A stretch of 32,895 bases of DNA, from assembly GCA_964482025.1 (NCBI GenBank), contig CAYZVN010000033.1, positions 1 through 32,895 of the forward strand. The letters are read 5' to 3'. This document shows positions 1 to 9,207 of this stretch, piece after piece (the stretch's first letter is position 1; every line of letters begins with the position of its first letter). Position numbers and translations under genes: made by a program. Below the pieces are notes generated by a model that ran no database searches, was not told the DNA's origin, and worked only from the letters and a program-made list of their open reading frames with translations. Origin of the DNA: UBA5868 sp964482025. Its GTDB lineage: Bacteria; Pseudomonadota; Gammaproteobacteria; Pseudomonadales; Cellvibrionaceae.

Positions 1-1140
1 AGCTCATCATCCAGTTCGTCTTCCAGCAGTTCATCATCTTCGAGTTCGTCTTCCAGCTCGTCGAGTAGCTCCAGTTCCTCCGGGGTCGCCGCCGTTTACC
101 GCCCTGGGGATTATGTAATGGGCGCGGATATTTCCTATTGGTCGGAGCAGCTGTCGCGCGGTGCGACTTACGTGGATACCGATGGCGAGCGCAAGGATTT
201 ATTGGAGCTGTTAAAGAGCCACGGATTTAATCTGATTCGCCTGCGCACCTTTGTCGATCCCTGGGCCGCCTACGGCTACGCTGCCAATACCAACGGCTGC
301 AGTGGCAAAAGTGAGCCGTTCGCGGGTAAAGAGGACATCATTCGCACCGCTCAGCGAGTCAAGGCGGCGGGTATGGGCTTGTTATTGGACTTTCATTACA
401 GCGATACCTGGGCCGACCCCGGCAAGCAAGTAATTCCCGAGGCGTGGCGAGGCGCGCGCACCATAGACGAGCTCGCCAACCAGGTTCGCCTCTATACCCT
501 TGATGTGTTGGAGTCCTTGCGCGCAGTGGATGCCCTGCCGGATATGGTGCAAGTGGGCAATGAGGTGACTCCCGGTATGCTGATTCATGTGCCCACCAGC
601 AACACCGATTGCTGGGGTAATAACTCCAGTGTGAACACCGCGCTGAACGGTCAGGCCAACAATAATAACTGGCCCAATCTTGCACGTTTGCTGGGCGCGG
701 GTTTGCAGGCGGTGAAGCAGGTGAGCCCGACTATTCAAACGGTTTTGCACATCGAAAATACTGGCCGACCCAACGATGTGGAGTGGTGGATCGACAGCGC
801 ACTGCAGCAGAATTTGCAGTTCGATATTATGGCGTTCTCTGCTTACGCCGCCTATCAAGGCCCGGTAGCCAATTGGTCCAGTTATTTTCAGCGCTATGCC
901 GCGCGCTATCCGCAGCTGCAATTTATGGTGGCGGAATACAATCCAGAGGCGCGTTTATTGAACGATATTATGCGTGCCTTACCCGATAGCCGAGGGCGCG
1001 GCACTATTATTTGGGAGCCGACGGAGTCGGGCAGCTGGGGGGAGGGATTGTTCTCCTGGTCAGCCGGCGACGTCTATACCGCTATTCCGGCGCGATTTCA
1101 GGAATATGACGCCATGATGCGGGATTACGCCAGCCAATAA
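1..1140 (+). CDS. Endo-beta-1,4-galactanase, GH53 (5' partial)
   Basis: Secreted glycoside hydrolase family 53 enzyme, expected to cut beta-1,4-galactan side chains of pectin. The reading frame is open from base 1, so the N-terminus (signal peptide and any binding module) is outside the window. Bases 1-81 encode about 27 consecutive serines, a poly-Ser linker, before the catalytic domain. Counting from the internal ATG at 118, the domain begins GADISYWSEQ and shows IRLRTFVDP, LLLDFHYSDTWADP, VGNE (E149, expected acid/base) and MVAEYNPE (E273, expected nucleophile), then a C-terminal WEP...W segment. The ATG at 118 lies inside the frame and should not be taken as the start. The gene converges on the chemoreceptor gene at 1249. 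Family assignment is confident; substrate is inferred from the family. Confidence 0.9.
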   Translation, partial: SSSSSSSSSSSSSSSSSSSSSSSSSSSGVAAVYRPGDYVMGADISYWSEQLSRGATYVDTDGERKDLLELLKSHGFNLIRLRTFVDPWAAYGYAANTNGCSGKSEPFAGKEDIIRTAQRVKAAGMGLLLDFHYSDTWADPGKQVIPEAWRGARTIDELANQVRLYTLDVLESLRAVDALPDMVQVGNEVTPGMLIHVPTSNTDCWGNNSSVNTALNGQANNNNWPNLARLLGAGLQAVKQVSPTIQTVLHIENTGRPNDVEWWIDSALQQNLQFDIMAFSAYAAYQGPVANWSSYFQRYAARYPQLQFMVAEYNPEARLLNDIMRALPDSRGRGTIIWEPTESGSWGEGLFSWSAGDVYTAIPARFQEYDAMMRDYASQ

Positions 1141-1157
1141 TTTTCAAACAAAAATGA

Positions 1158-1186
1158 GGGGCGCTGCAGCACAACTGCGGCGCCCC
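1158..1186. terminator. Hairpin terminator between convergent genes
   Basis: Stem GGGGCGCTGCAG at 1158-1169 pairs with 1175-1186, with one mismatch and a five-base loop. On the minus strand the stem is followed by CATTTTTGTTTG, a fair U tract, so it best serves the chemoreceptor gene. On the plus strand the tail after the galactanase gene is weak. Confidence 0.65.
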
Positions 1187-1248
1187 TTCCAGTTCATGCC
1201 CACCCTCGAACAGGCTCCCCAGTCAGGAGTGCTGTGACACTTACGTCA

Positions 1249-2820
1249 TTAATAAAACCTCAATACCAGTTCCTGTTGTTTGCGGGTTTGCTGCTCCATT
1301 TCGCGCCCCAGAGCTTCGGCCGTTTGGATATCGGTTTGAGTAGCGACGGCTATATCGGCAATGGTTCGGGTATTGCGCTGGATCTCAACGGCGGTAGTGG
1401 ATTGCTCTTCAGCTGCGGCGGCGATTTGATGAGACATCTGATCGATCCGCGTAACCGCCTCGGCGATAGACGCCAGCGCTTCGTGGACGTGGTTCATCTC
1501 GTCGGCGCTGTGTTCGGCCGCTGTTAAACACTCGTTCATTTGTTCCCGCGTGTCGCTGGTTGCGCGGCCTAAGTTGCCGATGATGGTTTGAATATGCTCG
1601 GTGGATTCTTGGGTGCGCTGTGCCAGGGAGCGCACTTCGTCCGCGACCACTGCAAAGCCGCGTCCCTGCTCGCCCGCGCGGGCCGCTTCTATGGCGGCGT
1701 TGAGCGCCAGTAGGTTGGTTTGCTCGGCGATGCCGCGGATGACGCCCACGACTTGCGCGATTTGACTATTGTCCTCGGCGAGGCGGCTGATCATCTTATC
1801 GAGCTCTGTGACCGTCTGACCCAGGGTATTGACCGCGCTCTGCGCCGCGCCGACGACTTGGTGGCTATTTTTTACTTCTTCGGCGGCCATGCTGGTGGCG
1901 GCGGAGGTGTGACTTGCCCCCGAGGCGACTTCGCGGATCGCTATGGCCATCTGTTCCATGGTGGCCGCCACCAGGCTGGTCTCGTGCTGCTGTTCGGTCA
2001 TGCTATTAAAGGTCCGCTGGGAAAAGGTGTTCACCTCTTTGCTTTTGTGCTGTACCAGGCCGGCGGATTCGCGAAAGCGGCCGAGGGCGGTGCGCAGCCG
2101 GTATTGGATCGCCAGGCGAGCCAGGGCAATCCTATGTATGGCGCTAATGCCTCCCGTGTAGATATGGGTCGCCAGCGTGTCGTCAATAACCTCTTGAGCC
2201 TCTTTTAATGCCGCCTTGACGTTTTGATGCTGCAGCGCGTGGGCGAGCAAACTCAGGGCGACCGCAGGCAGGGCCGCGAGGAGGATCTGTCTCACGGATG
2301 TGTCGGCGGTTAGAGATAGGCAGGCGGCCAGCAGCACCCAGGCGCCGAGCGCGAACAGGGCGGGGTTACCCCAGCGGCACCGCCACCGGTCGAGCCAACG
2401 AATGGCCGGCTTGCCCGCATTTAGGCGCTGGTAGAGCGTGTTCGCACGGTGGATCCAGGCCGGCTCGGCTTTGACCCTAACGGACTCATAACCACAGATG
2501 GTGTTGCCCTCCCACACCGGAGTGACATAGGCGTTGACCCAATAGTAATCGCCGTTTTTACAGCGGTTCTTCACTATGCCCATCCACGGGCGGCCGCTTT
2601 TGAGCTGTTGCCACATGCCCGCGAAAACAGAGGCTGGCATGTCCGGGTGGCGAATAATGTTGTGGGGCTGTTCGGCCAGCTCTTCTTCGCTGAAGCCAGA
2701 AATTCGGCAGAATGTTTCGTTGCAAAAGATGATATCGCCACGTAAATCCGATGAGGATACGATTTCATCGCTGTCACCCAGAATCACCTCCCTGTCGGTG
2801 ATGGGCATGTTTATCCGCAT
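1249..2820 (-). CDS. Aer-type PAS methyl-accepting chemotaxis protein
   Basis: Membrane-bound chemoreceptor of 523 residues, likely an aerotaxis or redox sensor signalling to CheA/CheW. An N-terminal PAS domain spans about residues 1-115. The residues I recall as FAD contacts of E. coli Aer are present at the same numbers: N34, R57, H58, D60, F66, W70 and N85. Two adjacent hydrophobic segments follow at about 150-200, giving a membrane hairpin with almost no periplasmic loop, as in Aer. The signalling domain fills the C-terminal half, with the conserved hairpin tip (AEQTNLLALNAAIEAARAGE) near residues 360-390. There is no C-terminal CheR-docking pentapeptide. The start has GAGGA about 10 bases upstream; an internal ATG four codons later is an alternative. 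It is divergent from the CheB/CheR hybrid kinase at 3246. Confidence 0.9.
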   Translation of the reverse strand: MRINMPITDREVILGDSDEIVSSSDLRGDIIFCNETFCRISGFSEEELAEQPHNIIRHPDMPASVFAGMWQQLKSGRPWMGIVKNRCKNGDYYWVNAYVTPVWEGNTICGYESVRVKAEPAWIHRANTLYQRLNAGKPAIRWLDRWRCRWGNPALFALGAWVLLAACLSLTADTSVRQILLAALPAVALSLLAHALQHQNVKAALKEAQEVIDDTLATHIYTGGISAIHRIALARLAIQYRLRTALGRFRESAGLVQHKSKEVNTFSQRTFNSMTEQQHETSLVAATMEQMAIAIREVASGASHTSAATSMAAEEVKNSHQVVGAAQSAVNTLGQTVTELDKMISRLAEDNSQIAQVVGVIRGIAEQTNLLALNAAIEAARAGEQGRGFAVVADEVRSLAQRTQESTEHIQTIIGNLGRATSDTREQMNECLTAAEHSADEMNHVHEALASIAEAVTRIDQMSHQIAAAAEEQSTTAVEIQRNTRTIADIAVATQTDIQTAEALGREMEQQTRKQQELVLRFY

Positions 2821-3245
2821 AGTTGGTGGATCCTCGAGGTGCGCCGTGCTCGACAGTGGGCGCGGCGCAAATGCTATTTAAAAGAATAAGCCTAGCCTAC
2901 CTTTTGCCTATTCGGCGGATGACCTTCGGGGTTTTTACAGCGCCGGTGGATATGCGGCTAACGCGCAGCCTCGCTCCGGCCCAGGGAGCGTTGGGAGGCG
3001 AAGTGAGAGGTAAAATCGGTCGAGCAAACGGAACTTCCGTGAGGCAATGAGCGCTGTGAGGCCTTTAACGCAGTATCAGCGAGCGCAGCCGTTATAAAAC
3101 AGTCCTAAGTTGATGTGCGGCGATCTTTCTTTCATAAAAGCCTAGACTCGCAGGTTTTTTATCTCAATAATCGGCGTGCCCGGTATTTAAATGGGTTTCA
3201 TCGGATGCATTTTTCATCCGCAACCGTTAGAGCAACTTGATTATC
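2821..3245. other. Intergenic region between divergent sensory genes
   Basis: About 425 bases separate the chemoreceptor and the hybrid kinase. I see no convincing coding sequence, RNA gene or strong sigma-70 promoter. A short hairpin (CGGATG at 3202-3207 pairing with CATCCG at 3215-3220) lies 25 bases before the kinase ATG. Both genes' promoters must lie here, but I cannot place them. Confidence 0.5.
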
Positions 3246-6200
3246 ATGCAGAGCGAAGCGGACCAGCTTAAGCAGCCGATGCTTGTCGTAGGCATCGGTG
3301 TTTCCTCCGGAAACTTAAACACGTTAATCGATTTTTGTCGGAGTGTACCGGAGCAGTCAGGGTTGGCAATTCTCGTGTGTCTTTATGAAGACCACCCGCA
3401 CGCCGAATTACTTCGCAGTCTCTCCCAACTCACTCATGATCCACGTCTGACCCTGCTGCAGGACGGTCAGACGCTCGCAGCGGATCGCGTCTATTTACTG
3501 CCCCCCGGCTTTACGTTGCGCATTACCCAACACACGCTGCGACTAGTGCGTATGAAAGAGCGGCGTGCACAGCGCATGGCGATTGATCAGATGCTGCGGA
3601 CGATCGGCGATGCATACGGCGCTCAATCGGTGGGGGTGTTGCTGGCGGGGCCGGGGCGAGACGGCACTGTGGGCTTGCGGGCGTTGAAGGCTGCCGGTGG
3701 TCTTACCCTGGTGCAGGATCCGAAAACCGCCGGCCAAGCGGAAATGCTGCGCAATGCCATTAATGCCGGAGTGATCGATCGTGTGCTTGAGGTGAAGGCG
3801 ATTCCCTCAGCCATAATGGATTATGCCGAGCATCCCTACCTCAATATCGAAGATGGCAGCAAAGACCCGCAAGAAGAGCAGTTGCAAGCGATAGCGAACT
3901 TTTTGAAACACAAAGAAAACTTCGACTTGAATCAGTACAAAGAGGGAACGGTGCGGCGGCGGATTTATCGGCGCATGAGTCTTGCCGGACAAAAAACCTT
4001 GTGTGGCTATGTAAGTCTGTTGGAGGAAGATCCAGACGAACGGCGCTATTTAATGGGTGATCTGCTGATTAATGTCACCGACTTTTTTCGTGATCGCCGC
4101 GCGTTTGAAGCCTTGGAAAAATTTGCGCTCGACCCTTTGTTGCAGCGCACTGAGGAAGGTGCGGAAATTCGTATCTGGGTCCCCGGTTGTGCCAGCGGTG
4201 AGGAAGCATACTCGCTGGCAATTTTGATGGCGGAAAAAATCGATAAAGTAGGGAAGGATCTCGATCTAAAAATATTCGCCACCGACGTGGATGCCGAGGC
4301 GATTCGCATTGCCCGAGGCGGTGTGTATGCTGCAGAAGTCGTGAATGAGTTGCCGGACACCTACATCCAGAAATATTTTAAGTCGCTGGATGATCACCAA
4401 TATAAAGTTCATAGCCATCTGCGTGAAAAAATTTCCTTTGCGACGCAAAACGTTTACACCGATCCGCCGTTTTCTCGCTTGGATCTGATCAGTTGCCGAA
4501 ATCTGTTAATTTACCTGCGCCGCAATGTTCAGGAGCGCGTTTTAAAGTCCTTTTATTTTGCCCTAAAGCCCAACGGCTATTTATTTCTCGGCAGCTCCGA
4601 AAATATCGGCGGCCAGAAAGATCGATTTAAACAGCTATCGCAAAAGTGGCGTCTATTTGAGCGCTACGACAATGGTGAAGCCCGCTACGTATCACCACCG
4701 CGACCGAGCATGGTAACGGGAATTGCGGTGCGCAAAAGTGAGCGCGACAGTGATAAAAATAAAAAGCCCCAGGGCTTGGATCTCGGCAGTGTTGCGCGGG
4801 AGGCCTTGCTGCGCAAAGTGCCGCCGTCGGTGGTAATCGATGCCGATAACCGCGTGCTCTATGTTCACGGTGATGTGCGCAATCTGATACGCGTGCCGGA
4901 GGGTGAGCCGAATTTAGATCTTATCCGTATGTTGGATAAAGACCTGCGCTCACGCCTGCGCAGTGGCTTCTTCAAGGCGCGCCAAACCAAGGCACCCGTG
5001 GTACTGCGTTCGCCGACCCTGTTCGACGATAAGAAGCAACAAAACCCCCCTTTGCAAATTACTATACGCCCGGTTGATCACCCTGAGCTAAGTGAAGAAG
5101 CTTTAATCGTCACCTTTGAAGAGGTTATGGCGGTCGGCTTGGATTTTCATCATCGCAATGCCACCGCGACGGCATCTGACGAAGAGAAGATGATCGAAGC
5201 GATGGAGCGTGAGCTGAATGACACTCGACGTGAACTGCAAAACACTATCGAAGAACTGGAAACCAGCACAGAAGAATTGCGCGCTGCTCACGAAGAAGCT
5301 TTATCCACCAATGAAGAATTGCAATCCGCCAATGAAGAGTTGGAGGCAAGTACCGAAGAGCTGCGCTCGCTAAACGAAGAGTTGTCCACCGTTAATGACC
5401 AGCTGAAGGAAAAAGTGGACGAAGTCCAGACGGCGCATAACGACCTGGAAAACTTCATGTCGAGCACCAATCTGGCCACCATCTTCCTCGACAATAAATT
5501 ACACATTAAACGCTACACCCCGGCGGCGGAGCGCTTATTGCGGATGGGGCCAGGTGATATCGACCGCCCGGTGATGGAGATTTCGCGGCTGCTTATCGAT
5601 GATGAAACTGTGGAAAATGCGCGCCGGGTACTCGACAGCATGGAGCCAGTGGAGCGAGAAGTAAAAGGAGACAATAATCGTTGGTTCGTGTGCAAAATAC
5701 TGCCGTATCGCACCGAAGATCGACGCATCATAGGTGTCGTCATCACTTACAGCGAAATCACTGCATTAAAGCAAGCTGTGAAAAATTTAGAGGTGCGTGA
5801 GTATCAACACGCCATAGTGGCAAAGCTCGGTTTGGATGCCTTGAGCATGACGGACATTGATGAACTAATCGATCAAATGGCCCGAGAAGTTGCCCACACA
5901 TTAGATGCAGAGCTGTGCAAGGTGCTGGAATACGACCGGCGCACCGGCGATTTTATCTTGAAGGCGGGCGTTGGCTGGCGCGGTGTCGAAATTGGTGTAA
6001 CCCGAGTACCCGGCGATTTGGACTCTCAGGCGGGTTACGCCATGCGGGAGCGCCAGCCCGTAATTGTCGAGGATCTGCGCAAGGAGAAGCGTTTTCGTGG
6101 CCCCGCATTGCTCACTCGCCACGGCGCTGTTAGCGGTGTCAGCTGCTTGATTCCTGGAGTGGATGGCGCGTTTGGGGTGATTGGGGTGCACACCCGGGCA

Positions 6201-8189
6201 TTGCGTCACTTCACTAAAGATGACGCGAATTTTATTAGCTCTATTGCCAACCTGCTCAGCGTGGCCATTCAGCGGCAGGTGACTCAGCGCATATTGCAAG
6301 AGAGTGAAGAGCGTTTAAATATGGCCCGTTCAGCGGCGGGAATTGGCATTCACGACTGTGACCTGACGACCCATTTAATTTACTGGGATGCGAAAATTCG
6401 CGAAATCTGGGGCATTGAAGATTCGGCAGAACCTGTCACCTACGAGATGTTCCTAAATGGCGTGCACCCGGACGATCGTCAGCGCGTTGAGCAGGTGGCG
6501 CAAGCGGCGTTGCGCCACCCGGAAGACGGTCAATTTCAAATAGAATATCGTGTGATTAATCGCCGCGACGGCCAGGTCCATTGGGTTGATGTAACGGGTA
6601 AAACCATTTTTCGCAAGGATAAGGCGGTGCGCTTAGTCGGCACTATGCAGGATATTTCTCAGCGCAAGGCACTGGAGATAGAGCTGCATGATCACGCACA
6701 AAAGCTGCGAATTGCGAAAGACTCCAATAAATTTGGCGCTTTTGTCTATGACATTAAAACCGGCCACCAGGAATGGGATTCCATACTCTTTGATATATGG
6801 GGGTTTGATGCGCAAGAGCCGGTGACCTTGGCAATGTTTTTTGAGCAGTTGCACCAGCAGGATATTGCCTCCACCCAGCAGGAGATTAGCGCTGCGCTCA
6901 ATCCGTCTGGCGACGGTCATTACCATACGGTTTATCGAGTGATTAACCGTAAAACACGTGTTCTCAGTTGGATTGAAGCAAGCGGCCAGGTGGTATTTCA
7001 AGACGGCCAACCGCACAAAATGATCGGTATGATCATTGATATTTCCGAGCGCAAAAAGCTGGAGGAATCTTTGCAGGCGGCTGTGGGCAAGCTGGCACAC
7101 GATAATGTTAAGAAAAACGAATTTATTGCCACCCTTGGCCACGAGCTGCGCAACCCACTGGCGGCCATCAACAGCGGCATTCAAATGATGCAACTGGGGA
7201 CAAAGGATTCCGCTTGGGCCTTGGAGATGATGAGCAATAATGTTCGTTTGATTCGTTCGCTGTTGGATGACCTGCTCGATCTCACCCGCATTACCCTTGG
7301 CAAGATTTCGTTGAAGGAAGAGATTGTCGATATCACCAAATTGCTGCGAGAATCTTTGCAAAGTTTTGCTTCCAAAGCTGCGGATAAACGCCAGCATTTT
7401 AATTATTCCCTCACGGATGAAGCGCTGTATGTTTACGGCGACGACACTCGCCTAGAGCAGGTGTTCGCCAACATATTGACCAACGCGCACAAATTCACAC
7501 CAGAAGGAGGGTCTATTCGCGTTCAAGTGATTAAAGATGAGTCATATTTGCGAATAGAGGTAGACGATAACGGCATCGGCATACCTGCGGATAAGCTTGA
7601 AACGGTCTTCGAGCCTTTTGAGCAAGTATCGCCGAGCTTGCCAGGTAACACGGGTCTTGGCATTGGATTGTCGCTGGTGAAACAGTTTATCGCCATGCAT
7701 AAGGGCAGTGTTTCGGTGACGAGCAAAGGCGAAGGTTACGGCAGCAAATTTTGTGTGACTCTGCCGCTCTACATGGGCGACCTTCAGCGATTGACGAGCG
7801 CACCAGAGAGCCAGAAAAAAATAAAAAGCGATTTGCGCGTGTTAATTGTCGATGACAATGAAGATGCGGCCCTTGGACTTGCCGCCATGTTGGAGAGCCA
7901 GGGTTGTGCGATTGCAACTGCCTTTACCGGCGGCGCGGCGCTTAACAAAGTTGCCGACTTTCAGCCGGAAGCACTGATCCTGGATATTGGTTTGCCGGAT
8001 ATGAGTGGTTATGAGTTGCTGCACGAAATTAAAAATCTCTATTCGCGCGATGCAACTTACATTGCCCTGTCGGGTTATAGCCGTTCGGTTTTTAATGGCG
8101 AGTCATCGGCAGGACGCTTTCATTACCACTTGACCAAACCTGCAGATTTTAAAGATTTGTTAGAAATTCTCAGCAGCGTCTCAGTGTAG
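3246..8189 (+). CDS. CheB/CheR/PAS/GAF hybrid histidine kinase
   Basis: A 1647-residue predicted cytoplasmic signalling protein. Domains in order: CheB-like (1-190), CheR methyltransferase (215-475, SAM motif PGCASGEE at 313-320 and SCRNLLIYL near 416-424), a degenerate PAS (about 520-640), a Glu-rich coiled coil (647-738), PAS (739-850), GAF (850-1010), two PAS domains (1020-1140 and 1150-1270), HisKA with H1299 in GHELRNPL, HATPase (N box FANILTNAHKF, G box DDNGIGIP, TGLGIGLSLVKQ) and a C-terminal receiver with D1580 in LDIGLPD. No membrane segment is evident. The CheB part keeps Ser20 and D139, but the usual QH is LY (Tyr47 for the catalytic His), so esterase activity is doubtful. The start is uncertain: ATG 3246 is used, TTG 3237 is in frame, and neither has a strong ribosome site. 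The CheB/CheR kinase architecture is known; its signal and output are not. Confidence 0.9.
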   Translation: MQSEADQLKQPMLVVGIGVSSGNLNTLIDFCRSVPEQSGLAILVCLYEDHPHAELLRSLSQLTHDPRLTLLQDGQTLAADRVYLLPPGFTLRITQHTLRLVRMKERRAQRMAIDQMLRTIGDAYGAQSVGVLLAGPGRDGTVGLRALKAAGGLTLVQDPKTAGQAEMLRNAINAGVIDRVLEVKAIPSAIMDYAEHPYLNIEDGSKDPQEEQLQAIANFLKHKENFDLNQYKEGTVRRRIYRRMSLAGQKTLCGYVSLLEEDPDERRYLMGDLLINVTDFFRDRRAFEALEKFALDPLLQRTEEGAEIRIWVPGCASGEEAYSLAILMAEKIDKVGKDLDLKIFATDVDAEAIRIARGGVYAAEVVNELPDTYIQKYFKSLDDHQYKVHSHLREKISFATQNVYTDPPFSRLDLISCRNLLIYLRRNVQERVLKSFYFALKPNGYLFLGSSENIGGQKDRFKQLSQKWRLFERYDNGEARYVSPPRPSMVTGIAVRKSERDSDKNKKPQGLDLGSVAREALLRKVPPSVVIDADNRVLYVHGDVRNLIRVPEGEPNLDLIRMLDKDLRSRLRSGFFKARQTKAPVVLRSPTLFDDKKQQNPPLQITIRPVDHPELSEEALIVTFEEVMAVGLDFHHRNATATASDEEKMIEAMERELNDTRRELQNTIEELETSTEELRAAHEEALSTNEELQSANEELEASTEELRSLNEELSTVNDQLKEKVDEVQTAHNDLENFMSSTNLATIFLDNKLHIKRYTPAAERLLRMGPGDIDRPVMEISRLLIDDETVENARRVLDSMEPVEREVKGDNNRWFVCKILPYRTEDRRIIGVVITYSEITALKQAVKNLEVREYQHAIVAKLGLDALSMTDIDELIDQMAREVAHTLDAELCKVLEYDRRTGDFILKAGVGWRGVEIGVTRVPGDLDSQAGYAMRERQPVIVEDLRKEKRFRGPALLTRHGAVSGVSCLIPGVDGAFGVIGVHTRALRHFTKDDANFISSIANLLSVAIQRQVTQRILQESEERLNMARSAAGIGIHDCDLTTHLIYWDAKIREIWGIEDSAEPVTYEMFLNGVHPDDRQRVEQVAQAALRHPEDGQFQIEYRVINRRDGQVHWVDVTGKTIFRKDKAVRLVGTMQDISQRKALEIELHDHAQKLRIAKDSNKFGAFVYDIKTGHQEWDSILFDIWGFDAQEPVTLAMFFEQLHQQDIASTQQEISAALNPSGDGHYHTVYRVINRKTRVLSWIEASGQVVFQDGQPHKMIGMIIDISERKKLEESLQAAVGKLAHDNVKKNEFIATLGHELRNPLAAINSGIQMMQLGTKDSAWALEMMSNNVRLIRSLLDDLLDLTRITLGKISLKEEIVDITKLLRESLQSFASKAADKRQHFNYSLTDEALYVYGDDTRLEQVFANILTNAHKFTPEGGSIRVQVIKDESYLRIEVDDNGIGIPADKLETVFEPFEQVSPSLPGNTGLGIGLSLVKQFIAMHKGSVSVTSKGEGYGSKFCVTLPLYMGDLQRLTSAPESQKKIKSDLRVLIVDDNEDAALGLAAMLESQGCAIATAFTGGAALNKVADFQPEALILDIGLPDMSGYELLHEIKNLYSRDATYIALSGYSRSVFNGESSAGRFHYHLTKPADFKDLLEILSSVSV

Positions 8190-8198
8190 ACGCTGCTG
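8171..8198. terminator. Hairpin overlapping the hybrid kinase stop codon
   Basis: A perfect 11-bp stem (CAGCAGCGTCT at 8171-8181 with AGACGCTGCTG at 8188-8198) and a six-base loop. The TAG stop of the kinase gene sits at 8187-8189, at the loop edge. It lies between convergent genes. The U tract is weak on both strands, so termination may be Rho-assisted or the hairpin may protect mRNA ends. Confidence 0.5.
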
Positions 8199-8231
8199 AT
8201 ATTCACCTCACTGTTCGCGGGCGAATGACTT

Positions 8232-8927
8232 TTATTTCAGGTACTCCCAGGACAAAGGCTGCCCTTTCGCGTCAAACCGATAAATAATCGGAGTGCCGGT
8301 GGGAATCTCAAATTTTTCCACCTCGGCTTCCGACATTTTCGCCAGCGCCATAATTAAGGCTCTTAAGGTATTGCCGTGTGCGGATATTAAAATCCGCTCA
8401 CCTTTTAACAGCGCGGGCTCAACCTTTTCTTGCCAAAATTCCAAAGCGCGTTTGCGCGTATCGGCGAGGCTTTCGACCGCCGGCAAGCGCTCGCTTGCGA
8501 CGTCCGCGTATTGGTCATCGTATTTCGGGTGGCGCGGATCGTCGTCGGCAAGCGCTGGTGCTGTGTCGTGATACCCGCGCCGCCAGCGATGCACTTGTTC
8601 ATCACCCGCCTCCGCACGCAGGCTCTGTTTTGAAAGCCCCTGTAAAGCGCCGTAATGGCGTTCGTTTAATCGCCAATCCCGCTCAATGGGCACCTCTGCC
8701 TGATTCATTACCCGCAGTATGATATCTGCCGTATCCGTTGCTCGCGTAAGGCGCGAACTATAGACGCGGTCAAAGGCATAACTGTGCTGCTTTAACAGCT
8801 TGCCAGCTTTGTCCGCTTCGGCTTTGCCCACTTCAGTGAGCGGCGGGTCCGCCCATCCGGTAAAACGACCTTCCGCATTCCAAGTACTCTGTGCGTGACG
8901 AATCATCACAACATTAAGGTCTGCCAT
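8232..8927 (-). CDS. gpmA: 2,3-bisphosphoglycerate-dependent phosphoglycerate mutase
   Basis: Glycolytic enzyme interconverting 3- and 2-phosphoglycerate through a phosphohistidine. The protein is 231 residues, without the roughly 20-residue C-terminal tail of E. coli GpmA. Expected catalytic residues are present: H11 (phosphoacceptor), E89 in LNERHYGALQG, and H184 in AHGNTLRAL. The signature normally written RHGES reads RHAQS here, an unusual Gly-to-Ala change directly after the catalytic His. The ATG directly abuts the TAA of the DUF2061 gene (TAAATG), and its GGAGG lies within the end of that gene, so the two are probably translationally coupled. A Fur box upstream of the pair suggests iron control, as reported for E. 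coli gpmA. Confidence 0.93.
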   Translation of the reverse strand: MADLNVVMIRHAQSTWNAEGRFTGWADPPLTEVGKAEADKAGKLLKQHSYAFDRVYSSRLTRATDTADIILRVMNQAEVPIERDWRLNERHYGALQGLSKQSLRAEAGDEQVHRWRRGYHDTAPALADDDPRHPKYDDQYADVASERLPAVESLADTRKRALEFWQEKVEPALLKGERILISAHGNTLRALIMALAKMSEAEVEKFEIPTGTPIIYRFDAKGQPLSWEYLK

Positions 8928-9158
8928 TTAAACCTCCAAAAGCGTCGCATTGTTTGCAGTAGGGTCGGTAGAGCTGTCTGCCCCCTTGCGTTGTAAGTAA
9001 TTAGCCCAAACTTTTTCGTGTATGACGTAGGCAACGCTGTTGACCGCCGGTTCCACCAGCGCGACCAAACCGCCGATCAGAACGTCGCCTGTCAACAGCC
9101 AAGCCACCAAAAACGCGATGGTGAAGTGCATTGTGGTATAGGTCATTGTTTTGATCAT
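8928..9158 (-). CDS. DUF2061 family small membrane protein
   Basis: A 76-residue protein resembling the DUF2061 family: an N-terminal segment MIKTMTYTTMHFTIAFLVAW, then LLTGD, a second hydrophobic stretch (about 25-45) and the family-like ending YVIHEKVW. Two membrane helices are likely. Function is unknown. The start has a strong TAGGAG site seven bases upstream. Its stop codon touches the gpmA start, so it is the first gene of a two-gene operon. A Fur box lies about 50 bases upstream of the ATG. Confidence 0.8.
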   Translation of the reverse strand: MIKTMTYTTMHFTIAFLVAWLLTGDVLIGGLVALVEPAVNSVAYVIHEKVWANYLQRKGADSSTDPTANNATLLEV

Positions 9159-9207
9159 GGTCAGCCTCCTACGGCCGTCTATAACTTTACTTAAGTCTTA
9201 GACACAG

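Noticed and set aside
2823..3050. 75-residue open frame in the receptor-kinase intergenic region
   Set aside because: No ribosome site and no protein-like pattern.
6633..7397. 254-residue open frame opposite the hybrid kinase
   Set aside because: A shadow of the PAS-HisKA region, with no family signal.
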